A program made the position numbers and the translations under genes. Shown here piece by piece: positions 7,253 through 14,613 of a DNA stretch of 34,053 bases (position 1 is the first letter of the stretch; every line of letters begins with the position of its first letter). The DNA lies in NCBI RefSeq assembly GCF_023243045.1, contig NZ_JALKFX010000090.1, positions 1 to 34,053 on the forward strand, read 5' to 3'. The stretch is from Frankia sp. AgB32. Lineage in GTDB: Bacteria > Actinomycetota > Actinomycetes > Frankiales > Frankiaceae. The notes under the pieces were generated by a model. The model was not told the origin of the DNA. It did no database searches and saw only the letters and a program-made list of their open reading frames with translations.

Positions 7253-8230
7253 ATGACGACCACGACCGGACCCAACCCCGCCACCGATGCCCCCGACGCC
7301 GCCGGCAACGCAGCCGCCGGCAACACAGCCGCCGGCAACACAGCCGCCGGCAACAGCGCGGCTGGCCCGGCGGTGCCCGCCCGGTCGATCGGGCTGCCCG
7401 CCGCCGACCTCGACCAGGCCGTGACGGCCTTCATGACCGCGTCGCCGGTGACCCGCCGGTGGGACGTCGAAAGCGGCTTCGACTGGGCCGCCGCGGACGC
7501 GAACCGGCTCACCGACGGGCAGCGCTCCGCGGTCCGCTTCATCACCTTCATCGAGGACCACCTGCCGGGCTACTTCGCCGTGTACCGCGACCGGTTCCCG
7601 CTCGACGCCGACGTCGACGTCGAGACCTTTCTGGTCAACCGGGAGGTCTACCACTTCACCGTGCGCTGGGCGCAGGAGGAGGACAGCCACGCCCGTGCGC
7701 TGTTCCGCTACCAGGTGGAGTCCGGGATCTCGGCGGCGGAGCCGCTGCGGCGCGAGCTCGCCGTGGAGGGCCGCAAGGAGTTCGCGCTGCCGCACGAGCA
7801 TCCCGCGGCGCTGTTCGCCTACACGCTCGTGCAGGAGAAGGCGACCCAGATCTACTACCAGAACCTGCGGGCGGTCGTCGGCGACCCAGTGCTCGCCGAG
7901 GTGCTCGGGCACCTCAGCCGCGACGAGGCCCGGCACTTCACGTTCATGGCCGACATGGTGCAGCTCTACCTGCACCGCTACGGCGACGAGGTGATCGAGC
8001 CGATGCGCGACGCCCTCGCCTCGTTCCGCATGCCGCTGGCCGACACGCTGTCCGGTTACTGGCGCTGGGCGCTGCGCATCGCCGACACCGCCCGTTACGA
8101 CCACACCGAGGCGTACGAGCACCTGGTGCGGGTGGTGCGGCGCGCGGTCGACGCGCCGTCCGACCGCGTCGACGAACTGGACCGGTTCGTGCGCGCCTGC
8201 CGAGCCCTGCCGGCCACTGCGGCCCGCTGA
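7253..8230 (+). CDS. Acyl-ACP desaturase-like diiron protein
   Basis: A 325-residue protein resembling soluble bacterial acyl-ACP desaturases (DesA / FA_desaturase_2). All diiron ligands are visible: Glu101 (FIEDHLPGYF), Glu143 and His146 (EEDSHAR), Glu195 (QEKATQIYYQNL), and Glu225 and His228 (RDEARHF). Enzymes of this class insert a cis double bond into ACP-bound acyl chains using O2 and ferredoxin electrons. The N-terminus holds four copies of an AAGN[A/T/S] pentapeptide (residues 16-35), likely a disordered tail absent from typical family members. GGAGA lies before the ATG. It is the second diiron enzyme of the operon and sits directly before the P450. Confidence 0.85.
   Translation: MTTTTGPNPATDAPDAAGNAAAGNTAAGNTAAGNSAAGPAVPARSIGLPAADLDQAVTAFMTASPVTRRWDVESGFDWAAADANRLTDGQRSAVRFITFIEDHLPGYFAVYRDRFPLDADVDVETFLVNREVYHFTVRWAQEEDSHARALFRYQVESGISAAEPLRRELAVEGRKEFALPHEHPAALFAYTLVQEKATQIYYQNLRAVVGDPVLAEVLGHLSRDEARHFTFMADMVQLYLHRYGDEVIEPMRDALASFRMPLADTLSGYWRWALRIADTARYDHTEAYEHLVRVVRRAVDAPSDRVDELDRFVRACRALPATAAR
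7298..7357 (+). repeat. 15-nt tandem repeat, 4 copies
   Basis: Four adjacent in-frame copies of GCCGCCGGCAACACA or one- to two-base variants start at 7298, 7313, 7328 and 7343. They encode (AAGN-A/T/S) repeats in the N-terminal tail of the desaturase-like protein. Copies two and three are identical, so the copy number may vary between strains. Confidence 0.9.
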
Positions 8231-8245
8231 GTCTGGAGGACTCCC

Positions 8246-9547
8246 GTGGACACCGTCACCGGCATCACCCCCGGCGCCCCCGCGCCCGGCGCCGGGACCG
8301 AGGCGATCGCCGCCGACCCGCCGGCGATCACGCCCGCGCAGGCGGCGGCGAACATCTTCGATCCCTCCTGGCATCACGACACCTTTCCCAACTACCGGGT
8401 GCTGCGCGAGGCCGGGCCGTTCGCACCCGGCCCGCTCGGCATGCGGCTGGTGACCCGATTCCGGGACGTCGACGCGATCCTGCAGGACCCGGCATGGAGC
8501 CACGCCGAGGAACGCGACCTGATGCACCCGGACAGCGACGGCTCGGACCTGCCGACGTCGTTCCTGTGGATGGAGCCACCGGACCACACCCGGATCCGCA
8601 AGCTGGTCAGCAAGGCGTTCAGCGCCCGGCGGATCGAGGCGCTGCGGCAGCGGGCGCGCGAGCTCGCCGAGGGGCTGCTCGACGCGGCGATCGTGGCCGG
8701 CGAGGCGGGCGAGGTGGATCTCGTCGAGGCGATCGCCTACCCACTGCCGCTGACGATGGTCGCCGAGCTGATGGGGGTGCCGGCGGCGGACCACGCCGCG
8801 GTGCGGTCGTGGTCGTTCGGGCTGGCCCGCGGGCTGGACCCGGACATCCTGCTCAGCCCGGCGGAGGTCGACAACCGCCGGCGGTCGGCCATCGCGATCC
8901 GCGAGTACTTCACCGAGCTCACCGCCCGGCGCCTGGTCGAGCCGGCCGACGACCTGGTCAGCGCGCTGGCGCAGGCCGAGGCGGAGGGCGACCGGCTCTC
9001 CGCCGACGAGATGCTCGCGACCCTCGTCGTGCTGCTCGTCGCCGGCCACGAGACCACGGTCAGCCTGATCTCCAACACCTTCGACGCCCTGATCCGCCAT
9101 CCCGACCAGTACGCCGCGCTGGTGGCCGACCCGGACCTCGCCGGGCCCGCGGTCGACGAGCTGATGCGGTTCTCCACGCCGTCGCACCTGACCACCCGTC
9201 GGGCGGTGTGCGACACCGAGGTCGCCGGGGAGCGCTTCGCCGCGGGCGACGGCGTGATCCTCCTGCTGGCGGGGGCGAACCGGGACGCGGACGTCTACGC
9301 CGACCCCGACCGGCTCGACCTGGCCCGTTACGCCCGGTCGGCGCGGGTGCCGCGCCACCTCGGGTTCGGCCGCGGGCACCACTACTGCATCGGCGCGCCG
9401 ATGGTCCGCCTCGAGGTGGAGCTGCTGCTGCGGGCGGTGGCCCGGCGGGCGCCACGGATGATACCTCTAGCCGACCCGCCGCCATACCGGCCGAACCTGA
9501 TCGTGCGCGGAATCCAGGAACTACGTGTGCGGATGGTTACCAGCTGA
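8246..9547 (+). CDS. Cytochrome P450
   Basis: A 433-residue bacterial class I P450. Seen in order: the I-helix oxygen-activation motif AGHETT, the K-helix ExxR as ELMR, and the haem loop FGRGHHYCIGA with the proximal Cys381. The GTG start at 8246 has GGAGG upstream, 15 bases after the desaturase-like gene. It needs separate ferredoxin and ferredoxin-reductase partners, and neither is encoded in the window. It is last in the tailoring operon and probably hydroxylates or epoxidises the acyl chain. The substrate is unknown. Confidence 0.93.
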   Translation: MDTVTGITPGAPAPGAGTEAIAADPPAITPAQAAANIFDPSWHHDTFPNYRVLREAGPFAPGPLGMRLVTRFRDVDAILQDPAWSHAEERDLMHPDSDGSDLPTSFLWMEPPDHTRIRKLVSKAFSARRIEALRQRARELAEGLLDAAIVAGEAGEVDLVEAIAYPLPLTMVAELMGVPAADHAAVRSWSFGLARGLDPDILLSPAEVDNRRRSAIAIREYFTELTARRLVEPADDLVSALAQAEAEGDRLSADEMLATLVVLLVAGHETTVSLISNTFDALIRHPDQYAALVADPDLAGPAVDELMRFSTPSHLTTRRAVCDTEVAGERFAAGDGVILLLAGANRDADVYADPDRLDLARYARSARVPRHLGFGRGHHYCIGAPMVRLEVELLLRAVARRAPRMIPLADPPPYRPNLIVRGIQELRVRMVTS

Positions 9548-9632
9548 CCAGCATGTTGTGCATCTGTAGGGGGGTGGTGACGCGACGCGTTGGTGTGGGC
9601 GGGCTCACGCCGTGTCGCAGTTGTTGGCAACT

Positions 9633-9667
9633 CCGGTGACCCATGATGGGAAGGTGTGGTTCACCGG
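9633..9667 (+). promoter_or_regulatory. Nested inverted repeats upstream of LysR gene
   Basis: CCGGTGA (9633-9639) and TCACCGG (9661-9667) form a perfect 7-bp inverted repeat with a 21-nt spacer. Inside it lies the small palindrome CCCATgATGGG (9640-9650), and just upstream is AGTTG-ttgg-CAACT (9619-9632). The set ends 51 bases before the LysR start. LysR proteins usually bind interrupted dyads near their own promoter, so an autoregulatory operator is plausible but unproven. A terminator role for the P450 operon is the alternative. Confidence 0.4.
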
Positions 9668-9718
9668 GGGTTAGCTGGCGCGGTTACGCTGAGGCCCGAT
9701 GCCCCTGTGGAGGTGGCC

Positions 9719-10660
9719 ATGGAGTTGCGGCATCTGGTGTCCTTTCTGGCAATCGCGGAAGAACTGCATTTCGGCCGCGCTGCCGCCCGACTACATCTGT
9801 CCCAACCATCGCTGAGTCAGCAGCTCCAACGGCTGGAGCGCAACCTCGGAGTCGAGCTCGTCGCGCGAACCTCGCACGACGTCCGGCTCACCGCGGCCGG
9901 AAAAGCCTTCGAAGTGGAGGCCCGGACCATTATCTCGCAGATGCGCAAGGCTACCCACACAGCCCGTGAGGTCGCGGCGGGTCGGACCGGGGTGGTGCGT
10001 GTTGGTTATAACTTCCCCGGCGGTCAACACGTTGTTCCGGCGGCGTTGGCAAAAATGTCGGCCGAATATCCCGACGTGAGTGTGACGCTGGTCGAGCAGC
10101 GCACCGGGCCGCAACTGTCAGCTCTCTCGTCCGGGGAACTGGACGTGGCGATCGTCTACGGTCGGCCGTCCTCGCCGGGGTTCGCCTCGCGCCGCCTTTT
10201 CCGGGTGCCGTTGGTCGCTGTGGTGGGCCATGGTCACAGCTGGGCGGGCCGCGGCGGTATTCCGTTCGGCGAGCTCGCGCGGCAGCAGTGCGTGCTGTTC
10301 GCGCGGGAGAAGAGCCCGGCGATGTACGACGCGATCCAGGCGGCCGCCGAGACCAGCGGCATCACGCTGTCGGTCGCCCACGAGGTGGACGACCCGAGTG
10401 CCACCGCCATCGTCGTCTCGGTGAAACCGCTGGTCGGGTTTGCCTCGGTGACTCGCGGACTGCACATCGGGTCCGCCGGGGGCGGCCCGCGGCCGACGCC
10501 GGTCCAGCTGTACGACCCGGTCCCCACGCTTGATCTCTACGTCGTGTGGCGGGCCGCGAACACGGCTCCGCTGGTGGACGTGTTCGTGGAGTGCATAGAG
10601 TCGGCCCGGCCATTCCAGATCCCAGCATATCGAACACCGGAGTCGCGCGTTCGGCGATAG
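9719..10660 (+). CDS. LysR-family transcriptional regulator
   Basis: A 313-residue protein from the ATG at 9719, with GTGGAGGTGG just upstream; the longer open frame from 9656 adds unrelated residues. The N-terminal winged helix-turn-helix is plain: ELRHLVSFLAIAEELHF, then AAARLHLSQPSLSQQLQRLE and LTAAG. A periplasmic-binding-protein-like effector domain follows from about residue 90. It sits between the tailoring operon and the synthase block, all in the same direction, and is the only intact regulator in the window. It is therefore the best candidate pathway regulator. The effector could be a fatty acid or acyl-CoA, which is inference. Confidence 0.92.
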   Translation: MELRHLVSFLAIAEELHFGRAAARLHLSQPSLSQQLQRLERNLGVELVARTSHDVRLTAAGKAFEVEARTIISQMRKATHTAREVAAGRTGVVRVGYNFPGGQHVVPAALAKMSAEYPDVSVTLVEQRTGPQLSALSSGELDVAIVYGRPSSPGFASRRLFRVPLVAVVGHGHSWAGRGGIPFGELARQQCVLFAREKSPAMYDAIQAAAETSGITLSVAHEVDDPSATAIVVSVKPLVGFASVTRGLHIGSAGGGPRPTPVQLYDPVPTLDLYVVWRAANTAPLVDVFVECIESARPFQIPAYRTPESRVRR

Positions 10661-10749
10661 GGAACACCGACCGGTCATTTCTTTGGATTGAATCGCCTTG
10701 CCGGGTTGTCGGGATAACCGGAAACTCGGGGCAGGAATCCTCGAGGCGT

Positions 10750-10774
10750 CACACCGTGCATTTTTGGCGGTGTG
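10750..10774 (+). promoter_or_regulatory. Interrupted dyad before acyl-CoA ligase gene
   Basis: CACACCG (10750-10756) and CGGTGTG (10768-10774) form a perfect 7-bp inverted repeat separated by 11 bases that include a run of five T. It ends 32 bases before the GTG start at 10807. The arm-spacer-arm geometry could suit a LysR-type or other dimeric regulator at the head of the synthase block, or it could be a leader hairpin. Confidence 0.4.
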
Positions 10775-10806
10775 CCGCCACCGCTGCCGCGGGAAGGTGA
10801 TCAATC

Positions 10807-12540
10807 GTGCGGAAATCAACCACTGCGGGGGCCGTGGTGCTGCCGGACGACCAAGGCGTCTGGTCGGTGATCGACGTCGGTGCCCGGCATCACCCGGAAC
10901 GGATCGTGCTGGTACGGACGGACGGCCCCGACGGGGCGTACCAGAACATCACGGGCAGCGAGCTGGCGGAGCACACCCGCCTCGTCGGCGCCGAACTGCT
11001 CGCCCTCGGGGTGGCGCATGGCGACCGGATTGCCATCATGGGCCGCACCAGCTATCCGTGGGCGCTGCTCAGCTATGCGGCGCAGGCGATCGGCGCCGTG
11101 ATCGTCCCCGTCTATCCGACGGCGTCCGAGACACAGGTTCGGCACACCGTCACCGACTCCGGGGTGGCGTGGGCCTTCGCGGAGACCGACGAGCAGGTGC
11201 GCCTGGTCACCGACGCCGGCGCGGACACGTTGCGCCGCCCCACCTGGCCGCTGACCCAGGTGGACGACTGGGTCGAGGCGCGGGGCGCTGGCCGGGACGA
11301 CGCCGGGCGGGCGCGGCTGGCCGACGAGTTCGCCCAGCGTGCCGCCAAGGTCCGGGCGGACGACGTCGCTATGATCATTTACACCAGTGGGACCACCGGC
11401 CCGGCGAAGGGTGCCGTGCTGACCCACCGGAACATGTTCGCGTCGTCGGCCAACACGGTCGAGCACACCGGCGAGATGTTCCGCACCGCCCCCGACGGCT
11501 CCCAGGCGGCGACCGCGATCGCACTGCCGCTTGCCCACGTCTTCGGTCAGACGATCCTGCTGGCCTGCCTGTACGCGGGCAGCCGCACGGTGCTGCTGGT
11601 CGGCGTGCCCGAGCTGGTCCCCGCGATGGCGACGATCCGGCCGAGCTTCCTGGCGCTCGTCCCCTACGCCCTGGAGAAGATCCGCAAGCGGGTGCGGGAC
11701 CTGCCGCACGACGAGGTCGCCGCCGTCTGCGGCGGTCGGCTCACCCAGGTGATCTCGGGAGGGGCGTCGCTGGACGAGACCACCGCGGCGTTCTTCGCCA
11801 GCGCCGGCGTCAACGTGCTCAACTGCTACGGCCTCACCGAGGCGGCGACGGCGGTCACGGTCAACGAGCCGGCGACCAACCGGCGCGGCACCGTCGGCCG
11901 GCCGATCCCGGGCACGACCGTCGCCATCGCCGACGACGGCGAGGTGCTCGTCCAGGGTGCCAACGTCTCGCCCGGCTACTGGTCGCGGGCCACCGGCGCC
12001 GTCGGGCGTGACGCCACCGGCCCCGCCGAGGAGACCTGGCTGCACACCGGGGACGTCGGCCACCTCGACGACGACGGCTACCTGGTGATCACCGGCCGCC
12101 GCAAGGAGATCCTGGTCACCGCCACCGGCAAGAACGTCGCTCCGACGCCGCTGGAGGACCGGGTCCGGCTGCACCCGCTGGTGAGTAACTGCATGGTGGT
12201 CGGTGAGGGCCGGTCGTTCGTCTCGGCCCTGCTCACGCTGGACCCGGGCCCGCTCGCCGCCTGGGCCGCCGCGAACGGCGTCGCGCTCGCCGAGCCGGGC
12301 GGGACCGCCGCGGTGGACGAGGACGGTCTGTGGTGGGAGCACCCCCGGCTGCTCGCCGAGCTCCAGCTCGCCGTGGACGACGCGAACAGCCTCGTCTCCC
12401 GGGCGGAGTCCATCCGCAAGTTCTGTGTCCTCGACACGGAGCTCACCATCGACGGTGGTCATCTGACCCCGTCGATGAAGCTGCGGCGCGCGGCCATCGA
12501 ACGCGATTTCACCGAAGCGATCGCATTTATTTACCAGTGA
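10807..12540 (+). CDS. Long-chain acyl-CoA synthetase (FadD/FAA1-like)
   Basis: A 577-residue AMP-forming acyl ligase. Motifs in order: IIYTSGTTGPAKGAVLTHRN (P-loop), NCYGLTEAATAV, HTGDVGHLDDDGYL, and GRRKEILVTATGKNVAPTPLE. The last motif plus the following MVVGEGRSFVSALLTLD tail is characteristic of the long-chain acyl-CoA synthetase branch (FadD15/FAA1-like) rather than FAALs. The GTG start has GAAGG upstream. As the second acyl-activating enzyme of the locus, it could convert the synthase product to acyl-CoA or activate a starter. It opens the synthase block right after the candidate operator at 10750. Confidence 0.88.
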   Translation: MRKSTTAGAVVLPDDQGVWSVIDVGARHHPERIVLVRTDGPDGAYQNITGSELAEHTRLVGAELLALGVAHGDRIAIMGRTSYPWALLSYAAQAIGAVIVPVYPTASETQVRHTVTDSGVAWAFAETDEQVRLVTDAGADTLRRPTWPLTQVDDWVEARGAGRDDAGRARLADEFAQRAAKVRADDVAMIIYTSGTTGPAKGAVLTHRNMFASSANTVEHTGEMFRTAPDGSQAATAIALPLAHVFGQTILLACLYAGSRTVLLVGVPELVPAMATIRPSFLALVPYALEKIRKRVRDLPHDEVAAVCGGRLTQVISGGASLDETTAAFFASAGVNVLNCYGLTEAATAVTVNEPATNRRGTVGRPIPGTTVAIADDGEVLVQGANVSPGYWSRATGAVGRDATGPAEETWLHTGDVGHLDDDGYLVITGRRKEILVTATGKNVAPTPLEDRVRLHPLVSNCMVVGEGRSFVSALLTLDPGPLAAWAAANGVALAEPGGTAAVDEDGLWWEHPRLLAELQLAVDDANSLVSRAESIRKFCVLDTELTIDGGHLTPSMKLRRAAIERDFTEAIAFIYQ

Positions 12541-12588
12541 TATCGACCACTCGATTGCGCCGTCTTATCGGCCGATGAGATATCGACC
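12539..12588 (+). repeat. Direct repeat and palindrome in intergenic gap
   Basis: The decamer GATATCGACC occurs twice, 40 bases apart (12539-12548 and 12579-12588), flanking the perfect palindrome ATCGGCCGAT (12567-12576). The region lies between the acyl-CoA ligase and FAD oxidoreductase genes. A regulator site is possible, but nothing else supports it. Confidence 0.35.
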
Positions 12589-12691
12589 GTCCCGTTGACC
12601 ATGTAGTTCCTCGGTCAGCACCATGACAAGGAACCCCAGCCCGTACCGTACGCAGCCGGCGCCGCCGGTCGACAACGGGAGGACCCCGCAG

Positions 12692-13927
12692 ATGTACGAC
12701 GTCATCGTGGTGGGCGCACGCTGCGCCGGATCGCCTCTGGCGATGCTGCTCGCAAGGCGCGGGCACAAGGTTCTGGTGGTGGACCGCGCCACCTTCCCCA
12801 GCGACACCGTCTCCACCCACTACATCCACCAGGCCGGGCTCTCCCGGCTGAAGAGCTGGGGAATTCTCGACCGCCTCGTGGCGACCGGAGTTCCTCCGAT
12901 GCGGCACCTGAACTTCTCGTACTCGGATATCTTTCTCGACGGTTTCGCCGACCCGATCGACGGAATCACCGAGGTCTACTCGCCGCGCCGGACCATTCTC
13001 GACGAGATCCTCGTCGACGAGGCCCGCAAGGCCGGTGCCGAGGTTCTCGAGGGATTCACCGTCACCGACGTGGTGTTCTCCGAGGACCGGGCGGCGGGTA
13101 TCCGCGGCCGGCTCGGCGACGGGCCCGAGCAGGAGTTCAGCGCGCGCTTCGTGGTCGGCGCCGACGGCCGCAACTCGACGGTCGCCGGCCTGGTCGGCGC
13201 GGAGATCTACCGCTCGATCCCGGCTTCCTGCTTCGTGTACTACTCGTACTACAGCGGCCTGGACTGGGAGTTCCAGCACCGGACCGGCACCGAGCCGCAG
13301 CAGTTCGGTGTCTGGCCGACCCACAACGACCAGCACCTGGTCGCCGTGATGCGCCGCCGCGACCGGCTGCGGGAGTTCCGCGCCGACATCGACGGCAGCT
13401 TCCAGGAGATCTTCGACCAGGTCGATCCGGTACTCGGCGCGGACATCCGCGCGAACGGAAAGCGTGAGGAGAACTTCCGGGCGATGTCCTACCCGGACAA
13501 CTTCTACCGCCGTTCCGCCGGCCCGGGCTGGGCGCTCGTAGGTGACGCGGGATACCACAAGGACCCGTTCACCGGCTGGGGCATCACCGACGCACTCAAG
13601 TACACCGAGGTGCTCGCCGAGAAGCTGCATGAAGGCCTTTCCGGTGAGCGCTCGATCGACGAGGCCGTCGTCGAGTACGTCAAGATCCGCGATGCCGAGA
13701 GCAACGGCACCTTCGAACTCACCTGCAGTCTCGCGGAACTCAGCCTCACCCCCTACTACGACTCCGTCTTCCGGGCGACGAGCATGAGCCAGGAATACAC
13801 CACGAAGTTCTTCGGCCTCATCGCCGGCGGAATTCCGGGCGAGGAGTTCTTCGCGCCCTCGAACCTCGAGAAGCTGTACGAGGAAGTCGGCATGCCGGCC
13901 GACCGCCGCATTCTCACCCAGGCCTGA
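12692..13927 (+). CDS. FAD-dependent oxidoreductase (geranylgeranyl-reductase/hydroxylase-like)
   Basis: A 411-residue flavoprotein from the ATG at 12692, preceded by GGGAGG; an in-frame ATG at 12623 would add 23 residues of no clear fold. The N-terminal Rossmann loop is YDVIVVGARCAGSPLAMLL, a common variant of GxGxxG in this family, followed by VVDRATFPSDT. The second FAD motif is the GD-containing WALVGDAGYHKDPFTGWG, with VVGADGRNSTVA between. These mark the PHBH-fold group that contains geranylgeranyl reductases, aromatic hydroxylases and halogenases. I see no KxWxWxIP halogenase motif. It may reduce double bonds or oxygenate the lipid. It is followed 39 bases later by the SGNH hydrolase. 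Confidence 0.82.
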   Translation: MYDVIVVGARCAGSPLAMLLARRGHKVLVVDRATFPSDTVSTHYIHQAGLSRLKSWGILDRLVATGVPPMRHLNFSYSDIFLDGFADPIDGITEVYSPRRTILDEILVDEARKAGAEVLEGFTVTDVVFSEDRAAGIRGRLGDGPEQEFSARFVVGADGRNSTVAGLVGAEIYRSIPASCFVYYSYYSGLDWEFQHRTGTEPQQFGVWPTHNDQHLVAVMRRRDRLREFRADIDGSFQEIFDQVDPVLGADIRANGKREENFRAMSYPDNFYRRSAGPGWALVGDAGYHKDPFTGWGITDALKYTEVLAEKLHEGLSGERSIDEAVVEYVKIRDAESNGTFELTCSLAELSLTPYYDSVFRATSMSQEYTTKFFGLIAGGIPGEEFFAPSNLEKLYEEVGMPADRRILTQA

Positions 13928-13966
13928 AAAACGCGTCGCGCCGCGGCCCCGACACGGAGGCGAACA

Positions 13967-14569
13967 ATGCCCACAGTGAGGTTCACCGCTCTCGGTGACA
14001 GCTTCGTCGAGGGCCGCGGCGACGTCGCCGCCGACGGCTCGTACATCGGCTGGGCCCGCCGGTTCGCCCGGCGGATGGGGGTCTCGCCCCGCGAGACCCG
14101 CAACCTCGGCGCCTACCAGGCGACCACCCAGCAGGTCGTCGACCGGCAGCTGCACCAGGCCCTGGCCCGCAAGGCGCCGCTGATCGGCGTCGTGGTCGGC
14201 GTCAACGACATGGTGCAGGACTGGGCACCCGACCGCTTCACCCGCAACCTCGAGACGATCTTCGGTTCGCTGGCGGGCCTGGACACGACCGTGTTCACCG
14301 CCAGTTACCCGGACATTCCCGCGAACCTTCCGCTGCCGGAGGAGTTCCGCGGGCTGCTGCGCGAGCGTTTCACCTTCGCGAACTCCGTGCTTCGCGAGGT
14401 CTGCGCGGCCACCGGAACGCTGCACCTCGACATCGCCGCCGGCCCCGAATGGTCCGGCCGCGGGCTGTGGAGCGCCGATGGCCTGCACCCGAACACCGAC
14501 GGACACCACCGGTTCGCCGAGGACATGGCGGAACTCGTCGAGCGAACGTCCTGGTTGACGGCTGCCTGA
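13967..14569 (+). CDS. SGNH/GDSL hydrolase
   Basis: A compact 200-residue esterase/lipase-type protein. The GDS block holds nucleophile Ser12 (TALGDSFVEG), the Asn block is VVVGVNDM (Asn80), and the Asp/His pair is in SADGLHPNTDGHH (Asp171, His174). GGAGG lies before the ATG. There is no signal peptide, so it acts in the cytoplasm. Between the FAD enzyme and the synthase genes, it could release the finished acyl chain from the synthase or hydrolyse an ester intermediate, since Pfa-type synthases commonly rely on separate release enzymes. The exact substrate is not predictable. Confidence 0.85.
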   Translation: MPTVRFTALGDSFVEGRGDVAADGSYIGWARRFARRMGVSPRETRNLGAYQATTQQVVDRQLHQALARKAPLIGVVVGVNDMVQDWAPDRFTRNLETIFGSLAGLDTTVFTASYPDIPANLPLPEEFRGLLRERFTFANSVLREVCAATGTLHLDIAAGPEWSGRGLWSADGLHPNTDGHHRFAEDMAELVERTSWLTAA

Positions 14570-14613
14570 TCCGGACCATCCAGCCGGCCCCCACCGGCCG
14601 AGAAGGGATTACC

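Noticed and set aside
12692-13927. Flavin-dependent halogenase
   Set aside because: The FAD motifs fit the broader family, but I see no tryptophan-halogenase WxWxIP signature.
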